Assembly: GCA_018401955.1 (NCBI GenBank)
Contig: JAGYJT010000011.1
Location: forward strand, 1 to 64,000
Direction: 5' to 3'
DNA length: 64,000 nucleotides
Origin: Chitinophagales bacterium
Lineage (GTDB): Bacteria; Bacteroidota; Bacteroidia; Chitinophagales; CAIOSU01
Numbering within the stretch: the first letter of the stretch is position 1; every line of letters begins with the position of its first letter. The notes beneath the pieces are model-generated. The model was not told where the DNA came from, made no database searches, and was given only the letters and a program-made list of their open reading frames with translations. Position numbers and translations under genes: made by a program. Below, one piece after another: positions 34,668-43,146 of the stretch.

Positions 34668-34717
34668 GAGGTTTACGTTGTTATTTGCAGCGTATATAGC
34701 AGCGTAAACCTCTTCTT
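34668..34717 (+). terminator. Terminator after the SQR gene
   Basis: GAGGTTTACG (34668-34677) pairs with CGTAAACCTC (34703-34712), followed by TTCTTTT. The 25-nt loop contains a further GCAGCGTATA-rich element. It lies 32 nt past the stop. Confidence 0.6.
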
Positions 34718-34729
34718 TTGAACTTAAAC

Positions 34730-34761
34730 TTGACTTGCTACGTATATATACCGTATCTTTA
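34730..34761 (+). promoter_or_regulatory. Promoter of the DEAD-box helicase
   Basis: TTG at 34730-34732 (or 34735-34737), then TATCTTTA at 34754-34761, one mismatch to TAnnTTTG. The implied start leaves a leader of about 160 nt before the ATG at 34927, unusually long here. Confidence 0.4.
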
Positions 34762-34863
34762 CACCAGTAAACCACCTAATCACGACTTTCTACCCTTGTA
34801 AACCGTTATATCTAAAGCACGTGATTGGCTCGGAAACCATTTCAAATAACAACACATTTTAAC

Positions 34864-34914
34864 AAAGCCGCCTCAGGATGCAAGGCATCCAATAACGGAT
34901 CTCGGATCGGCTTT
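34864..34914 (+). promoter_or_regulatory. Structured 5' UTR element of the DEAD-box helicase
   Basis: Outer stem AAAGCCG (34864-34870) with CGGCTTT (34908-34914). Inside it is a perfect hairpin GGATGC-AAG-GCATCC (34876-34890), followed by a CGGATCTCGGATCGG direct-repeat segment. It ends 12 nt before the start codon, so it can hide or expose the translation start. Cold-shock helicases in many bacteria carry cis-acting leader structures. Cold or helicase autoregulation is inference. Confidence 0.55.
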
Positions 34915-34926
34915 CCCCAATAAAGT

Positions 34927-36249
34927 ATGACATTTCAAGAATTGAATTTGATTATCCCCATTCAAAAGGCTTTGGCCGAAGAAGGATACACCCAACCTAC
35001 GCCCATACAGGAACAATCAATACCTATTGCCCTACAAGGCAGGGATGTATTGGGCTGTGCCCAAACAGGCACCGGAAAAACGGCGGCATTCGCCATCCCT
35101 ATTTTGCAGCTATTGCATGGCACTAAAGCCGGTAAGCCTAAGCACCACATAAGTGCATTGATTTTGACCCCAACCCGCGAACTTGCTTTGCAGATAGGGG
35201 AGAGCTTTGACTCTTATGGAAAATACACCGGACTAACCAACCAAGTAATATTTGGCGGCGTAGGCCAACACCAACAAACCCAAGGCCTTAAGCGTGGTAC
35301 CGATATACTGATTGCTACCCCTGGCCGTTTGCTCGATTTAATTGACCAAGGGTTTATTGACCTACACAACATTGAAGTATTTGTGCTGGATGAAGCCGAC
35401 CGTATGTTGGATATGGGCTTTATAAACGACGTAAAGAAACTATTGCGCAAATTGCCAACTAAGCGTCAAACCTTGTTTTTCTCGGCTACCATGCCTAAGG
35501 ATATACAAGAACTGGCCAATAGCATATTGCACAACCCAACCAAAGTAGCAGTTACACCTGTATCGTCTACCGTTGAGATTATCTCCCAATCGGTTTATTA
35601 TGTTGAGAAAGGTGACAAAAAGGACCTTTTGAACCATATATTGAGCGATAAAAACATTGCTTCGGCATTGGTATTTACACGTACTAAGCATGGCGCTAAC
35701 AAGGTGGAGAAAGGATTGAATGCCGTTGGCATCCGTTCAGAAGCCATTCACGGCAACAAATCACAGAATGCGCGCCAAGCGGCATTGAGCAACTTTAAGA
35801 GCGGTAAAACCCGTGTTTTGGTTGCTACTGATATAGCCGCGCGTGGTATTGATGTGGACCAATTGAGTCACGTAATCAACTATGAGTTGCCAAACGTACC
35901 CGAAACCTACGTTCACCGTATTGGCCGTACGGGTCGCGCAGGAGCAAGTGGTGTAGCCATTTCGTTTTGCGATACCGAGGAGCGCGCTTTCCTTAAAGAC
36001 ATTAATAAGCTGATTGCGAAGCAAATACCAATTGTTGATGAGCATCCGTTTAAGGTAAAAATTGACGGCAAAGCAGCAGCAGCCATGGCAGCCCTTGAAA
36101 CGGTAAGCCATAAGCCAGCTGCGCCATCATCAGCGCGCAACAAAGACCGCAAGAGCTACTGGCAGAAACGCCGTAGTGGCGGCGGTGGCGGTAATAAAAG
36201 CAAGCAACAATGCCAGCCGCCCGCCGAGAGTAAATTCGTAAATAAATAA
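34927..36249 (+). CDS. DEAD-box ATP-dependent RNA helicase (RhlE-like)
   Basis: A 440-residue helicase. In order: Q motif [13 protein letters not shown], Walker [38 protein letters not shown] in [12 protein letters not shown] in FFSATMPKD, then [23 protein letters not shown] and [10 protein letters not shown]. The C-terminal ~70 residues are basic and low in complexity ([19 protein letters not shown]), typical of RhlE RNA-binding tails. It unwinds short RNA duplexes in ribosome assembly or RNA decay. The long structured leader suggests post-transcriptional control. Monocistronic with a terminator at 36260. Confidence 0.95.
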   Translation: MTFQELNLIIPIQKALAEEGYTQPTPIQEQSIPIALQGRDVLGCAQTGTGKTAAFAIPILQLLHGTKAGKPKHHISALILTPTRELALQIGESFDSYGKYTGLTNQVIFGGVGQHQQTQGLKRGTDILIATPGRLLDLIDQGFIDLHNIEVFVLDEADRMLDMGFINDVKKLLRKLPTKRQTLFFSATMPKDIQELANSILHNPTKVAVTPVSSTVEIISQSVYYVEKGDKKDLLNHILSDKNIASALVFTRTKHGANKVEKGLNAVGIRSEAIHGNKSQNARQAALSNFKSGKTRVLVATDIAARGIDVDQLSHVINYELPNVPETYVHRIGRTGRAGASGVAISFCDTEERAFLKDINKLIAKQIPIVDEHPFKVKIDGKAAAAMAALETVSHKPAAPSSARNKDRKSYWQKRRSGGGGGNKSKQQCQPPAESKFVNK

Positions 36250-36259
36250 TATTATCTGT

Positions 36260-36293
36260 AAAAGCCCTATCATGCAAATGAGGGGGCTTTTTT
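36260..36293 (+). terminator. Terminator of the helicase gene
   Basis: AAAAGCCC (36260-36267) pairs with GGGCTTTT (36284-36291), extended by CAT/ATG and capped by a GCAA tetraloop, then a T-run. Confidence 0.8.
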
Positions 36294-36376
36294 GGTTGGC
36301 TGCGCAGTTGATTTACTTAAACAGGTGATATTTATTAAAAGCTAAAATGGAGTGATTATTTATGAGTAAATTCAGT

Positions 36377-36398
36377 TAGTGCTAGTTTATTAGCACTA
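36377..36398 (+). promoter_or_regulatory. Palindrome in the leader of the DUF2231-like gene
   Basis: TAGTGCTA (36377-36384) and TAGCACTA (36391-36398) with a 6-nt spacer, ending 15 nt before the ATG at 36414. It could be an operator or an RNA hairpin over the ribosome-binding region. Confidence 0.4.
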
Positions 36399-36413
36399 CT
36401 AAATAATCAAATC

Positions 36414-36881
36414 ATGAACGATGCCCATTTACATCTAATTTTTAATCACTTGCCAATTGTAACACCCATAGTTGCTTTTTTAGTGTTGGTGGGTGGGTTT
36501 ATTTTAAAATCGGATGTGACAAAGCGGGTAGGGCTGGCCATTTTTGTTTTGGGTGCGTTGATGGCTTTTCCAGCTGCTTTTACTGGCGACAATGCCGAAG
36601 ATTTTGTGGAGGATAACATTGAGGTGAGCCATCAAATCGTGCATGAGCATGAAGAGGTTGCAGAAACCTTTACCATATTATCGTACGTACTTGGAGCGTT
36701 TGCATTGGTAGGGCTTTGGGCCAATTGGAAACAAAAAGCCTTTGCCAAGTATTTGGCCATAACCGTTTTGATTGGAAGTTTAGTGGTAATGTTTTTTGCA
36801 CAGCGCACGGGTACTACTGGCGGCGAGATAAGGCATGAAGAGATTGGATCTGATTTTGTGCCAAGCAATACGGCACGGTAA
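36414..36881 (+). CDS. DUF2231-like four-helix membrane protein
   Basis: A 155-residue protein with four predicted membrane helices (about 10-29, 37-56, 85-102 and 112-130). The N-terminal MNDAHLHLIFNHLPI and the central ISHQ-VHEHEEVAE region carry several His residues on one side of the membrane, which could bind heme or metal as in DUF2231 and related cytochrome-like families. The last ~20 residues are hydrophilic. It is co-oriented with the cytochrome c lipoprotein gene 58 nt downstream, which supports a redox role by context only. Confidence 0.75.
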   Translation: MNDAHLHLIFNHLPIVTPIVAFLVLVGGFILKSDVTKRVGLAIFVLGALMAFPAAFTGDNAEDFVEDNIEVSHQIVHEHEEVAETFTILSYVLGAFALVGLWANWKQKAFAKYLAITVLIGSLVVMFFAQRTGTTGGEIRHEEIGSDFVPSNTAR

Positions 36882-36939
36882 ATATCAACTTTTCCGGATT
36901 AAGTCTGTTAGATGATTTTGCGAAGGTAAACTAGAAACT

Positions 36940-37269
36940 ATGAAAAACTATGTTGCAATTATATGCTTGCTTTTGACTGTTGGGTGCGCTTCATACAAAG
37001 CCGTTATGCCCACCCAGGCGGATGTTGATAGAATGGCAGCAACCTATCCTAATCTTGATTTAGCGGAGCTTAACCAAGGCAAGATGCTGTTTGAGAAGAA
37101 CTGCGGCAATTGCCACGGGTTGAAAAATCCGGCAAAGAAAGACGCGGAAGGTTGGGGTAAAACTGTACCGCGTATGGCAGCCAAGATGAAAAAGAAAGGG
37201 GAGGTGCTAACCCAAAAAGACCAAGAACTGATTATCCGCTTTTTGGTGACGATGGGAGCCAAAGAATAG
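36940..37269 (+). CDS. c-type cytochrome lipoprotein
   Basis: A 109-residue protein starting MKNYVAIICLLLTVGCASY, a signal peptide with lipobox (TVGC). The heme site is FEKNCGNCHGLKNP (CxxCH), and the axial Met is probably in VPRMAAKMKKKG or in the C-terminal LVTMGAKE. This is a small class I cytochrome c tethered to a membrane, suited to carry electrons between quinol-oxidising and terminal enzymes. It follows the DUF2231-like gene and is convergent with the lipoprotein at 37291. Confidence 0.9.
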   Translation: MKNYVAIICLLLTVGCASYKAVMPTQADVDRMAATYPNLDLAELNQGKMLFEKNCGNCHGLKNPAKKDAEGWGKTVPRMAAKMKKKGEVLTQKDQELIIRFLVTMGAKE

Positions 37270-37290
37270 GTTGATTTTACATAAAGAACA

Positions 37291-37944
37291 TCATTCTTCG
37301 GGGAAGTTCAAATCCCAAATTTTCTTGCGTAATGCACCAATCTCGCGATTTCTGGTATTGATAATGATGGTATCGTTATCTATCTTTTCAATCAACCCTT
37401 CAAAGGTATCCATACTAGTAGCCGAGGTGTAATCGGGCAATTGCGAATCAAAAATTGAGAAGGAATAAATTTTCTCCCATTTACTATCGACGTATGAGTA
37501 AATGTAGCATGTATTGGTACTGCTCCAGTCGGCCCAATCAACCACAAAGCTAATCTCATCAATACCATCACCATTTAGGTCGCCCTCATTTTTGAGGTAA
37601 GCTAACCCAAATTGTTGGTTTAAATTGCTTATTTCCAATGTGTCTAGCTTACCGTTGGGGTCAATCAATAAGCATAATGGTTGGGTTTGCAACGTAAGTG
37701 CAACTAAAGTGTCATACTCTTTGCCTTGTAAAGTTTTCGGCAATGTGCGACTATCCACGGAGCTGATGTACTTTTCCAGTAAAGTATCAATAGCTCCATC
37801 GCCATCAAAATCTCCAGTAATCGTAAAACTAAAGTTTTCATAATCATTCTCTTCATCTATGAGCTTTGCATTTGTTTCTGTATCGGAACAACCAATTGCA
37901 ACAAGCATTATCAGTGCGAGAAAACTAAACCATATTTTAAGCAT
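37291..37944 (-). CDS. Lipoprotein with FG-GAP/VCBS-like segments
   Basis: About 217 residues from the ATG at 37942-37944, giving MLKIWFSFLALIMLVAIGC with a lipobox (AIGC). The longer frame to 38085 would place 47 unlikely residues ahead of the signal. The mature part has two calcium-binding-like loops, DFDGDGAIDTL and DLNGDGIDEISF, typical of FG-GAP/integrin-like or dockerin-like repeats. It ends in LRKKIWDLNFPEE. Surface or periplasmic Ca-binding is likely; the role is unknown. Convergent with the cytochrome gene (21-nt gap). Confidence 0.78.
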   Translation of the reverse strand: MLKIWFSFLALIMLVAIGCSDTETNAKLIDEENDYENFSFTITGDFDGDGAIDTLLEKYISSVDSRTLPKTLQGKEYDTLVALTLQTQPLCLLIDPNGKLDTLEISNLNQQFGLAYLKNEGDLNGDGIDEISFVVDWADWSSTNTCYIYSYVDSKWEKIYSFSIFDSQLPDYTSATSMDTFEGLIEKIDNDTIIINTRNREIGALRKKIWDLNFPEE

Positions 37945-38212
37945 AATACTATTTGAAAGGATTGAACTAATTACAATTGGGCCTAAAATACAAACGTAGT
38001 GTTCTTTGTGCTTAATCTTCTTATTATTTGGGGTAAAATGTATTTGGATGCGCACATTACCACAACGTGCACAAAGGTTACCCAAAGGGTATTAATTAAA
38101 ATGTTTGAGCTTTATATTCCTTCAAATGCTTGTGGTTAGCAATCCTGTTTATTTAATCCATTTTAGTTTATTCCTTTTGAAACCATTTTTGGGCCATGTA
38201 GCTTTACACCGT

Positions 38213-40060
38213 ATGTCCATATTCAATTTCTTCTCAAGGCCCGTTAAGGGCAATGATGACCAACCACCCGTAAAAGACCAGTTTAGGGCACTCAAAAACC
38301 TACTGCCATTTTTCAAGATGGTGTGGCAAACCAGCCAGGGGCTTACTTTGGCAAGCATCATTTTGCGCTTGTCGCGTGCTGCATTGCCATTGTCAATGCT
38401 ATATGTGGGCAAATTGATTATTGATAAGGTAATTTGGCACGTTAACAACAATACCGATAACCTATCAGACCTATACCTGCTTGTCGGCATTGAAATGGCT
38501 TTGGTAGTGGCTTCGGAGCTATTGAGCAGGGCCATTATTCTAGCGGATAGCTTGTTGGGCGATAAGTTCTCGAATGCTAGCTCGGTGCAGCTCATTAAAC
38601 ACGCCGCTACCCTCGACTTATGGCAGTTTGAAGATCCTACCTTTTATGATAAACTGGAGCGCGCCCGCAGGCAAACCGTTGGCCGCGTAATGCTTATCTC
38701 GCAGGTAATGTCGCAGTTTCAAGATGTAATTACCATCCTCTTTTTGGCTGGCGGTTTGGTGGCTTACAACCCATGGCTGCTGCTGTTGTTGGTGGTGGCC
38801 GTGATACCGTCATTTATTGGTGAGAGCTACTTTAATGAGCGTTCTTATTCCCTTTCCCGCAGTTGGACACCCGAACGCCGCGAACTGGATTATCTGCGCT
38901 TTATTGGCGCCAGCGACGAAACGGCTAAAGAAATCAAGATTTTCGACCTTTCAGATTTTCTGGCGGACCGTTTCAAACGCTTATCCGATAGATACTACGA
39001 AACCAACAAGAAGCTAACCATTCAGCGGGCAGCATGGGGCAGTGCACTATCATTCTTGGGTACGGCTGCATACTACGGGGCATATGTGTTTATCATTTTG
39101 CAAGCCGTAGCTACCATTATTACTATTGGTAGCCTTACCTTTTTGGCGGGTTCCTTTAACCAAATGCGGAACATTCTGCAAGGCGTAATGAGCCGATTTA
39201 GCCAAATAGCCGAGGGTGCGCTTTATCTGCAAGACTTGTTTGATTTCCTGGCCATCCGCCCGAATGTGCCGTTTGATAAAAAGGGTTTGCCCGTGCCACA
39301 GCCCATACAGCAAGGGTTTACGTTTGAGAATGTTGGCTTTAAATACCTAAACAGCGAACGCTGGGCCTTGCGCCATGTGTCTTTCCATTTGAATGCCGGC
39401 GAAAAGCTGGCCTTAGTAGGAGAGAATGGTGCTGGGAAGACTACATTGGTTAAACTACTGGCCCGCCTTTACGAACCCGTGGAAGGCAGGATACTACTAG
39501 ATGGCATTGACATTAGGGTATATGACATAAGCCAGCTCCGCAGGGAAATTGGTGTAATATTCCAAGACTATGTGAAATTCCAAATGAATGTTTCCGAAAA
39601 TATAGCCGTAGGGCGCATTGATGCGCGAGAAGATAAGCCCCGCATTGAAACCTCAGCCCAAAAGAGCCTCGCTGATGCGGTGATAGCCAAATTCCCGGAT
39701 AAGTACGGGCAAATGCTCGGTAAGCGCTTTAGCAAGGGCGTGGAGCTATCTGGCGGCGAGTGGCAAAAGATTGCCCTGGCCCGTGCCTACATGGGCAATG
39801 CACAGCTATTGATATTGGATGAACCCACAAGCGCCCTTGATGCTCGTGCTGAAAACGAAGTATTTCTTCGCTTTGCAGAGTTGATTGAAGGCCGCACGGC
39901 GGTATTGATATCGCACCGTTTCTCCACCGTACGTATGGCCGATAGGATAATGCTGCTAGAAGGCGGTGAGTTGAAAGAACTTGGCAGCCACGAAGAACTT
40001 CTTGCTTTGGATGGTAAATATGCCGAGTTGTTTAATCTGCAGGCACGTGGGTATGTGTAA
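38213..40060 (+). CDS. ABC transporter, fused permease and ATP-binding protein
   Basis: About 615 residues from the ATG at 38213 (MSIFNFFSRPVKG). A TTG-started frame reaches 38105 but adds a hydrophobic, unlikely leader. Six membrane helices (type IV exporter fold) are followed by an ABC domain with Walker A GENGAGKTTLVKLL, Q-loop VIFQDYVKFQ, signature LSGGEWQKIALARA, Walker B LLILDEPTSALDA and H-loop LISHRFSTV. It works as a homodimer or half-transporter and probably exports a lipid, peptide or drug. No partner gene is adjacent, so the substrate is unknown. Confidence 0.92.
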   Translation: MSIFNFFSRPVKGNDDQPPVKDQFRALKNLLPFFKMVWQTSQGLTLASIILRLSRAALPLSMLYVGKLIIDKVIWHVNNNTDNLSDLYLLVGIEMALVVASELLSRAIILADSLLGDKFSNASSVQLIKHAATLDLWQFEDPTFYDKLERARRQTVGRVMLISQVMSQFQDVITILFLAGGLVAYNPWLLLLLVVAVIPSFIGESYFNERSYSLSRSWTPERRELDYLRFIGASDETAKEIKIFDLSDFLADRFKRLSDRYYETNKKLTIQRAAWGSALSFLGTAAYYGAYVFIILQAVATIITIGSLTFLAGSFNQMRNILQGVMSRFSQIAEGALYLQDLFDFLAIRPNVPFDKKGLPVPQPIQQGFTFENVGFKYLNSERWALRHVSFHLNAGEKLALVGENGAGKTTLVKLLARLYEPVEGRILLDGIDIRVYDISQLRREIGVIFQDYVKFQMNVSENIAVGRIDAREDKPRIETSAQKSLADAVIAKFPDKYGQMLGKRFSKGVELSGGEWQKIALARAYMGNAQLLILDEPTSALDARAENEVFLRFAELIEGRTAVLISHRFSTVRMADRIMLLEGGELKELGSHEELLALDGKYAELFNLQARGYV

Positions 40061-40080
40061 TGTTACCTATGTATCGTTGT

Positions 40081-40160
40081 GTTCGTAGCGGTAATTTTTC
40101 GTTGCGTTCTTTGCGGTTAATTTCGTATTGTGTGTTTTAACCGCAACGTGCGCAACGAAC
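40081..40160. repeat. Nested inverted repeat of the TTTGCGGTTAA type
   Basis: TTGCGGTTAA (40111-40120) pairs with TTAACCGCAA (40137-40146), and outer CGTTGCG (40100-40106) pairs with CGCAACG (40151-40157). GTTCGT (40081-40086) and ACGAAC (40155-40160) extend it. It lies between the convergent genes ending at 40060 and 40175. The wording resembles a dispersed TTTGCG(T/G)TCTTTGCGG repeat that I recall in Bacteroidota and other environmental genomes. It may also act as a bidirectional terminator. Confidence 0.5.
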
Positions 40161-40174
40161 GCTAAGAAATAGTC

Positions 40175-40927
40175 TTACTTGATCAACTTAAACAAATACG
40201 CGAACACCAGAAACGGCATATAAGCCATACCGATTTCGATTAAGGTATCAAAGGAGAGCGCGATAAACTCGATAACAGGAGTGGCCCTAACGGGATTCTC
40301 GAAGGTACCCATTTCAATCCAACGGGTGTTGGCCGAAAACTCTGATATATTCCATACCAAGGCTATACTTACCATCACCAAATACATATACAGCGCCCGT
40401 TTATGGGCTAGGGGAGTAGCCTTAAATTTGCCCCACCATAGGGTAAGTGCCAATGCCCCAAATAGCAAGAACAACCCAATAGGGTTGAGCATATCGCGCC
40501 TAGAGAGCACATCGCCGCCAACATCTCTTATAGGTTGGGCCTGCGCCAACGATTGAATGGAAATCCCACCCAAAACAAATGCCAAAAATACCCCAAACAG
40601 CACGCGCTCCTTACCTTTAGCCATCAAACCATCTGCAAAAAAGATGCCCATTACTGCTATCAAAGCCCCCTCGAAACCACCGCGCAACAAGGCTTGCATA
40701 AACGATGAGATTGGGCTGCCAAACAAAAATGCGTCCTTAATATCACGGATGCCCATCAATTGCAAAAACCACTCTACGCTAAACCAAACCAAAAAGCCGA
40801 TGGCATATACCCATACATAGTCCAGCTTTTTATGGCGGAACCAGAAATATAAAGCCAAAAATGCGCCAATGAGAGCGCCAATAAGCTTAAAATCGTAATC
40901 GGAGCCGAAGTCCCCATCCCGAATCAT
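40175..40927 (-). CDS. Hypothetical polytopic membrane protein
   Basis: About 250 residues from the ATG at 40925-40927 (MIRDGDFGSDYDFK). A TTG start at 40945 gives six more residues. There are about seven predicted membrane helices, with a charged RHKK loop after the first and a conserved-looking RDVGGDVLSRRDMLNPIG loop in the middle. I do not recognise a family and see no catalytic motif. It stands alone between the ABC exporter (convergent) and the L,D-transpeptidase (divergent). Confidence 0.7.
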   Translation of the reverse strand: MIRDGDFGSDYDFKLIGALIGAFLALYFWFRHKKLDYVWVYAIGFLVWFSVEWFLQLMGIRDIKDAFLFGSPISSFMQALLRGGFEGALIAVMGIFFADGLMAKGKERVLFGVFLAFVLGGISIQSLAQAQPIRDVGGDVLSRRDMLNPIGLFLLFGALALTLWWGKFKATPLAHKRALYMYLVMVSIALVWNISEFSANTRWIEMGTFENPVRATPVIEFIALSFDTLIEIGMAYMPFLVFAYLFKLIK

Positions 40928-41050
40928 AAAGACCGTTGCTAGCAAAAATTGTTGGTTTTAGCATTAATTGTAATTAGCTTAAAGATATAATAGTTTACAC
41001 TAATCGCTCACAAAGTTTCGTTATATCCACTCAACAACCATTCTCAATAC

Positions 41051-41629
41051 GTGAAAAGGGCTTTCAATCTCATTGCCACTATACTGCTTATAAGCGTTAG
41101 CTGGTTATCATGTTTCGATAACTCAACACAACAAACGCGCAATGATAAACCAATCCAAAATATTATTGATTCGTTAGGGTTAACCAATCAAGAGATTTGG
41201 CTGTATGTAAATAAAAGCGATTATTTGCTAAGTGTTTATATTGATAGCCAAATACTTAAGAGCTACCCTGTAGTGTTGGGCTTTAACCCTTTTGATGATA
41301 AAATGAAAGAAGGGGATGGGTGTACACCTGAGGGGACTTTTGAGTTGATAGACCTATACCCACATGCTAAATGGAGCAAATTTATGTGGATTGGTTACCC
41401 AAATGATGAGAGCTGGAGGAAATTTGAAGCCAACAAAGCAGTTGGCCTAATTGCCGATAGTGATAAAATAGGCGGTGAAATAGGTATTCATGGCGTTCCA
41501 GAGGGAATGGATGCCCTGATTGACGTAGGTAAAAACTGGACTTTGGGCTGCATTTCACTAAAAAACAAAGACGTTGACGAGATATACACCGTATGCAAGA
41601 AAAGCACAAAAGTAGTAATTGTGAAATAG
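41051..41629 (+). CDS. L,D-transpeptidase (YkuD-type) lipoprotein
   Basis: A 192-residue protein with a GTG start, a signal peptide and a probable lipobox (SWLSC). The YkuD catalytic region is present: GGEIGIHGVPEG (His) and then NWTLGCISL (catalytic Cys). The usual Arg after GCI is Ser, as seen in part of the YafK/ErfK-like subgroup. TPEGTFELID upstream is the family's TPxGxF motif. It would make 3-3 cross-links in peptidoglycan or attach lipoproteins to it, in the periplasm. It is convergent with the BrkB gene, with an 18-nt gap. Confidence 0.88.
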   Translation: MKRAFNLIATILLISVSWLSCFDNSTQQTRNDKPIQNIIDSLGLTNQEIWLYVNKSDYLLSVYIDSQILKSYPVVLGFNPFDDKMKEGDGCTPEGTFELIDLYPHAKWSKFMWIGYPNDESWRKFEANKAVGLIADSDKIGGEIGIHGVPEGMDALIDVGKNWTLGCISLKNKDVDEIYTVCKKSTKVVIVK

Positions 41630-41647
41630 TGGCATAAAAGGACCCAA

Positions 41648-42607
41648 TCACCTATTAACCTGCATTGCCGCTTCCTCTAAGCGCTTCCGTTTATTGTATT
41701 CAATACTTACGTTCAGCTCAAAACCAATCAATAAGGCCATGGTGTTCAGGTAAATCCATATTTGCAAGGCCACAACGGCCCATATAGAGCCATAGAGCGT
41801 ATTGGTTTGTACAAACTTATTTACAAACAACGAGAAGATAATGGAAATGGCAATGGAAATAATCGTTGCCAATAATGAACCTGGGGTGAGGAAACGCCAT
41901 TTCTTGTTCATAGCCGGACCATAATAGTATATCAACGAAATGGAGTTGAGAAACAACAAGATGATGATTGCATATTTAAGCGTGGTAAAAAGAAATACGT
42001 TGAGTAGGTTGAGTATGTGAAAGCTTTCTAAGAGCATCACAATTAATTGATTGCCGGCCACAATAAGCGCTAATGAGAATACCATCATCACTAACAATAG
42101 CACTGTTAATTTAAGCGCAGTAAAGCGTTTAGCAATGCCACTTCGTGCCCTAAATACCTCGCTAAAACTTTGGCTGCGATCAAATGAGCTCATTATACTC
42201 ATCATCCCATTACTTGATATGAATATTGCCAAAAAGAATACCAACGACAACATATCAACCCTGCGGCGTACCACAATGTCTTCAATAATGTTGTTCAGCA
42301 GCGTACTGGTGCCATGTGGTAGTATTTCTTGCATTATACCAACCAGTGTTTCTTGTAGGTTGGCAATGGGCAAATAGGCAATTACCGAAAGCAAGAACAT
42401 TAATGCCGGAAACAAAGCCAAAAAGAAAGTGAATGCCGTGCCCTTGGCCATCATGGTCACGGTTTCTTGCTTCATATCGCTCAAAAAATAGCGAGCCACA
42501 TCATAAATAGGTACATCATCAAACCCGGGAAAGGAGTGATTCTTAGAAAATGCTAAGAGCTTTTGGGCTGCTGGCACCCTATGTATTATTGTCCTTATCA
42601 AACCCAT
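41648..42607 (-). CDS. YihY/BrkB-family inner-membrane protein
   Basis: A 319-residue protein with six predicted membrane helices and the family pattern: KGTAFTFFLALFPALMFLLS near residue 60, GRN-like residues replaced by SSNGMMSIMSSFDRS, and LTPGSLLATIISIAISIIFSLFVNKF followed by LYGSIWAVVALQIWIYLNTMALLIGFELN. It belongs to the former RNase BN group, now seen as a transporter or flippase-like family. Its ATG shares one base with the stop of the thioesterase gene, so the two are translationally coupled. Confidence 0.9.
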   Translation of the reverse strand: MGLIRTIIHRVPAAQKLLAFSKNHSFPGFDDVPIYDVARYFLSDMKQETVTMMAKGTAFTFFLALFPALMFLLSVIAYLPIANLQETLVGIMQEILPHGTSTLLNNIIEDIVVRRRVDMLSLVFFLAIFISSNGMMSIMSSFDRSQSFSEVFRARSGIAKRFTALKLTVLLLVMMVFSLALIVAGNQLIVMLLESFHILNLLNVFLFTTLKYAIIILLFLNSISLIYYYGPAMNKKWRFLTPGSLLATIISIAISIIFSLFVNKFVQTNTLYGSIWAVVALQIWIYLNTMALLIGFELNVSIEYNKRKRLEEAAMQVNR

Positions 42608-43020
42608 TAATTTGTATTGAAATGTGGCAGCAGTGCCTCAATTAGCTCATTAGTTGCACTACAAGGCTTCCTGGTTGCCCCATGTACAAACATCAATTTT
42701 GTCTCACCTTCATTTATCAGTCTACCTTCCTCATTAAATATTTTGGTATGGAATGTCATGCTTCTGCTCGGCATTTCAAGCACATAGCTTACCACCTTCA
42801 AAAGTTCGTCATAGTTGGCGGGTCCTTTGTACCTTACCTTCATTTCTGCCACGGGCATCATAATGCCGCTTGCTTCCAGTTTTTTATAACTTATCCCTAA
42901 TGATTTTATCGCCTCGGTTCTGCCCTGCTCATAGTATAGGCTATAATTACCATAGTATACATAGCCCATTTGGTCTGTTTCTCCGTACCTTACGCGTATA
43001 TATGTAGTATGTTCAAACAT
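42607..43020 (-). CDS. Acyl-CoA thioesterase, 4HBT (YbgC/FadM-like)
   Basis: About 137 residues from the ATG at 43018-43020 (MFEHTTYIRVRYGETDQMGYVYYGNY). The longer frame to 43098 has no support. The YGETDQMGYVYYGNYSLYYEQGR segment is the 4-hydroxybenzoyl-CoA thioesterase signature with the catalytic Asp. The hotdog strands continue through EMKVRYKGPANYDELL. It hydrolyses acyl-CoA thioesters in the cytosol; YbgC-type members act near the Tol-Pal system, though no tol gene is close. It is followed with 1-nt overlap by the BrkB gene. Confidence 0.88.
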   Translation of the reverse strand: MFEHTTYIRVRYGETDQMGYVYYGNYSLYYEQGRTEAIKSLGISYKKLEASGIMMPVAEMKVRYKGPANYDELLKVVSYVLEMPSRSMTFHTKIFNEEGRLINEGETKLMFVHGATRKPCSATNELIEALLPHFNTN

Positions 43021-43146
43021 CTTAAATGGCGTAATTTGCCTATTGCATACTTTGCAAACCTGCAATAAAGATAAAAAACCTGTTAACAAGTCTTGCATTT
43101 GGGTTATTGGTATTATTATTGCACAGCCTCATCCAAAAATGATAAC

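Noticed and set aside
38105-38212. TTG-started N-terminal extension of the ABC exporter
   Set aside because: It adds a hydrophobic, family-atypical leader, and the ATG at 38213 gives a normal exporter N-terminus.
41540-41629. L,D-transpeptidase with a broken active site (TLGC instead of SHGC)
   Set aside because: The catalytic Cys and His are present and the TxGCI form fits a known subgroup, so it is not treated as defective.
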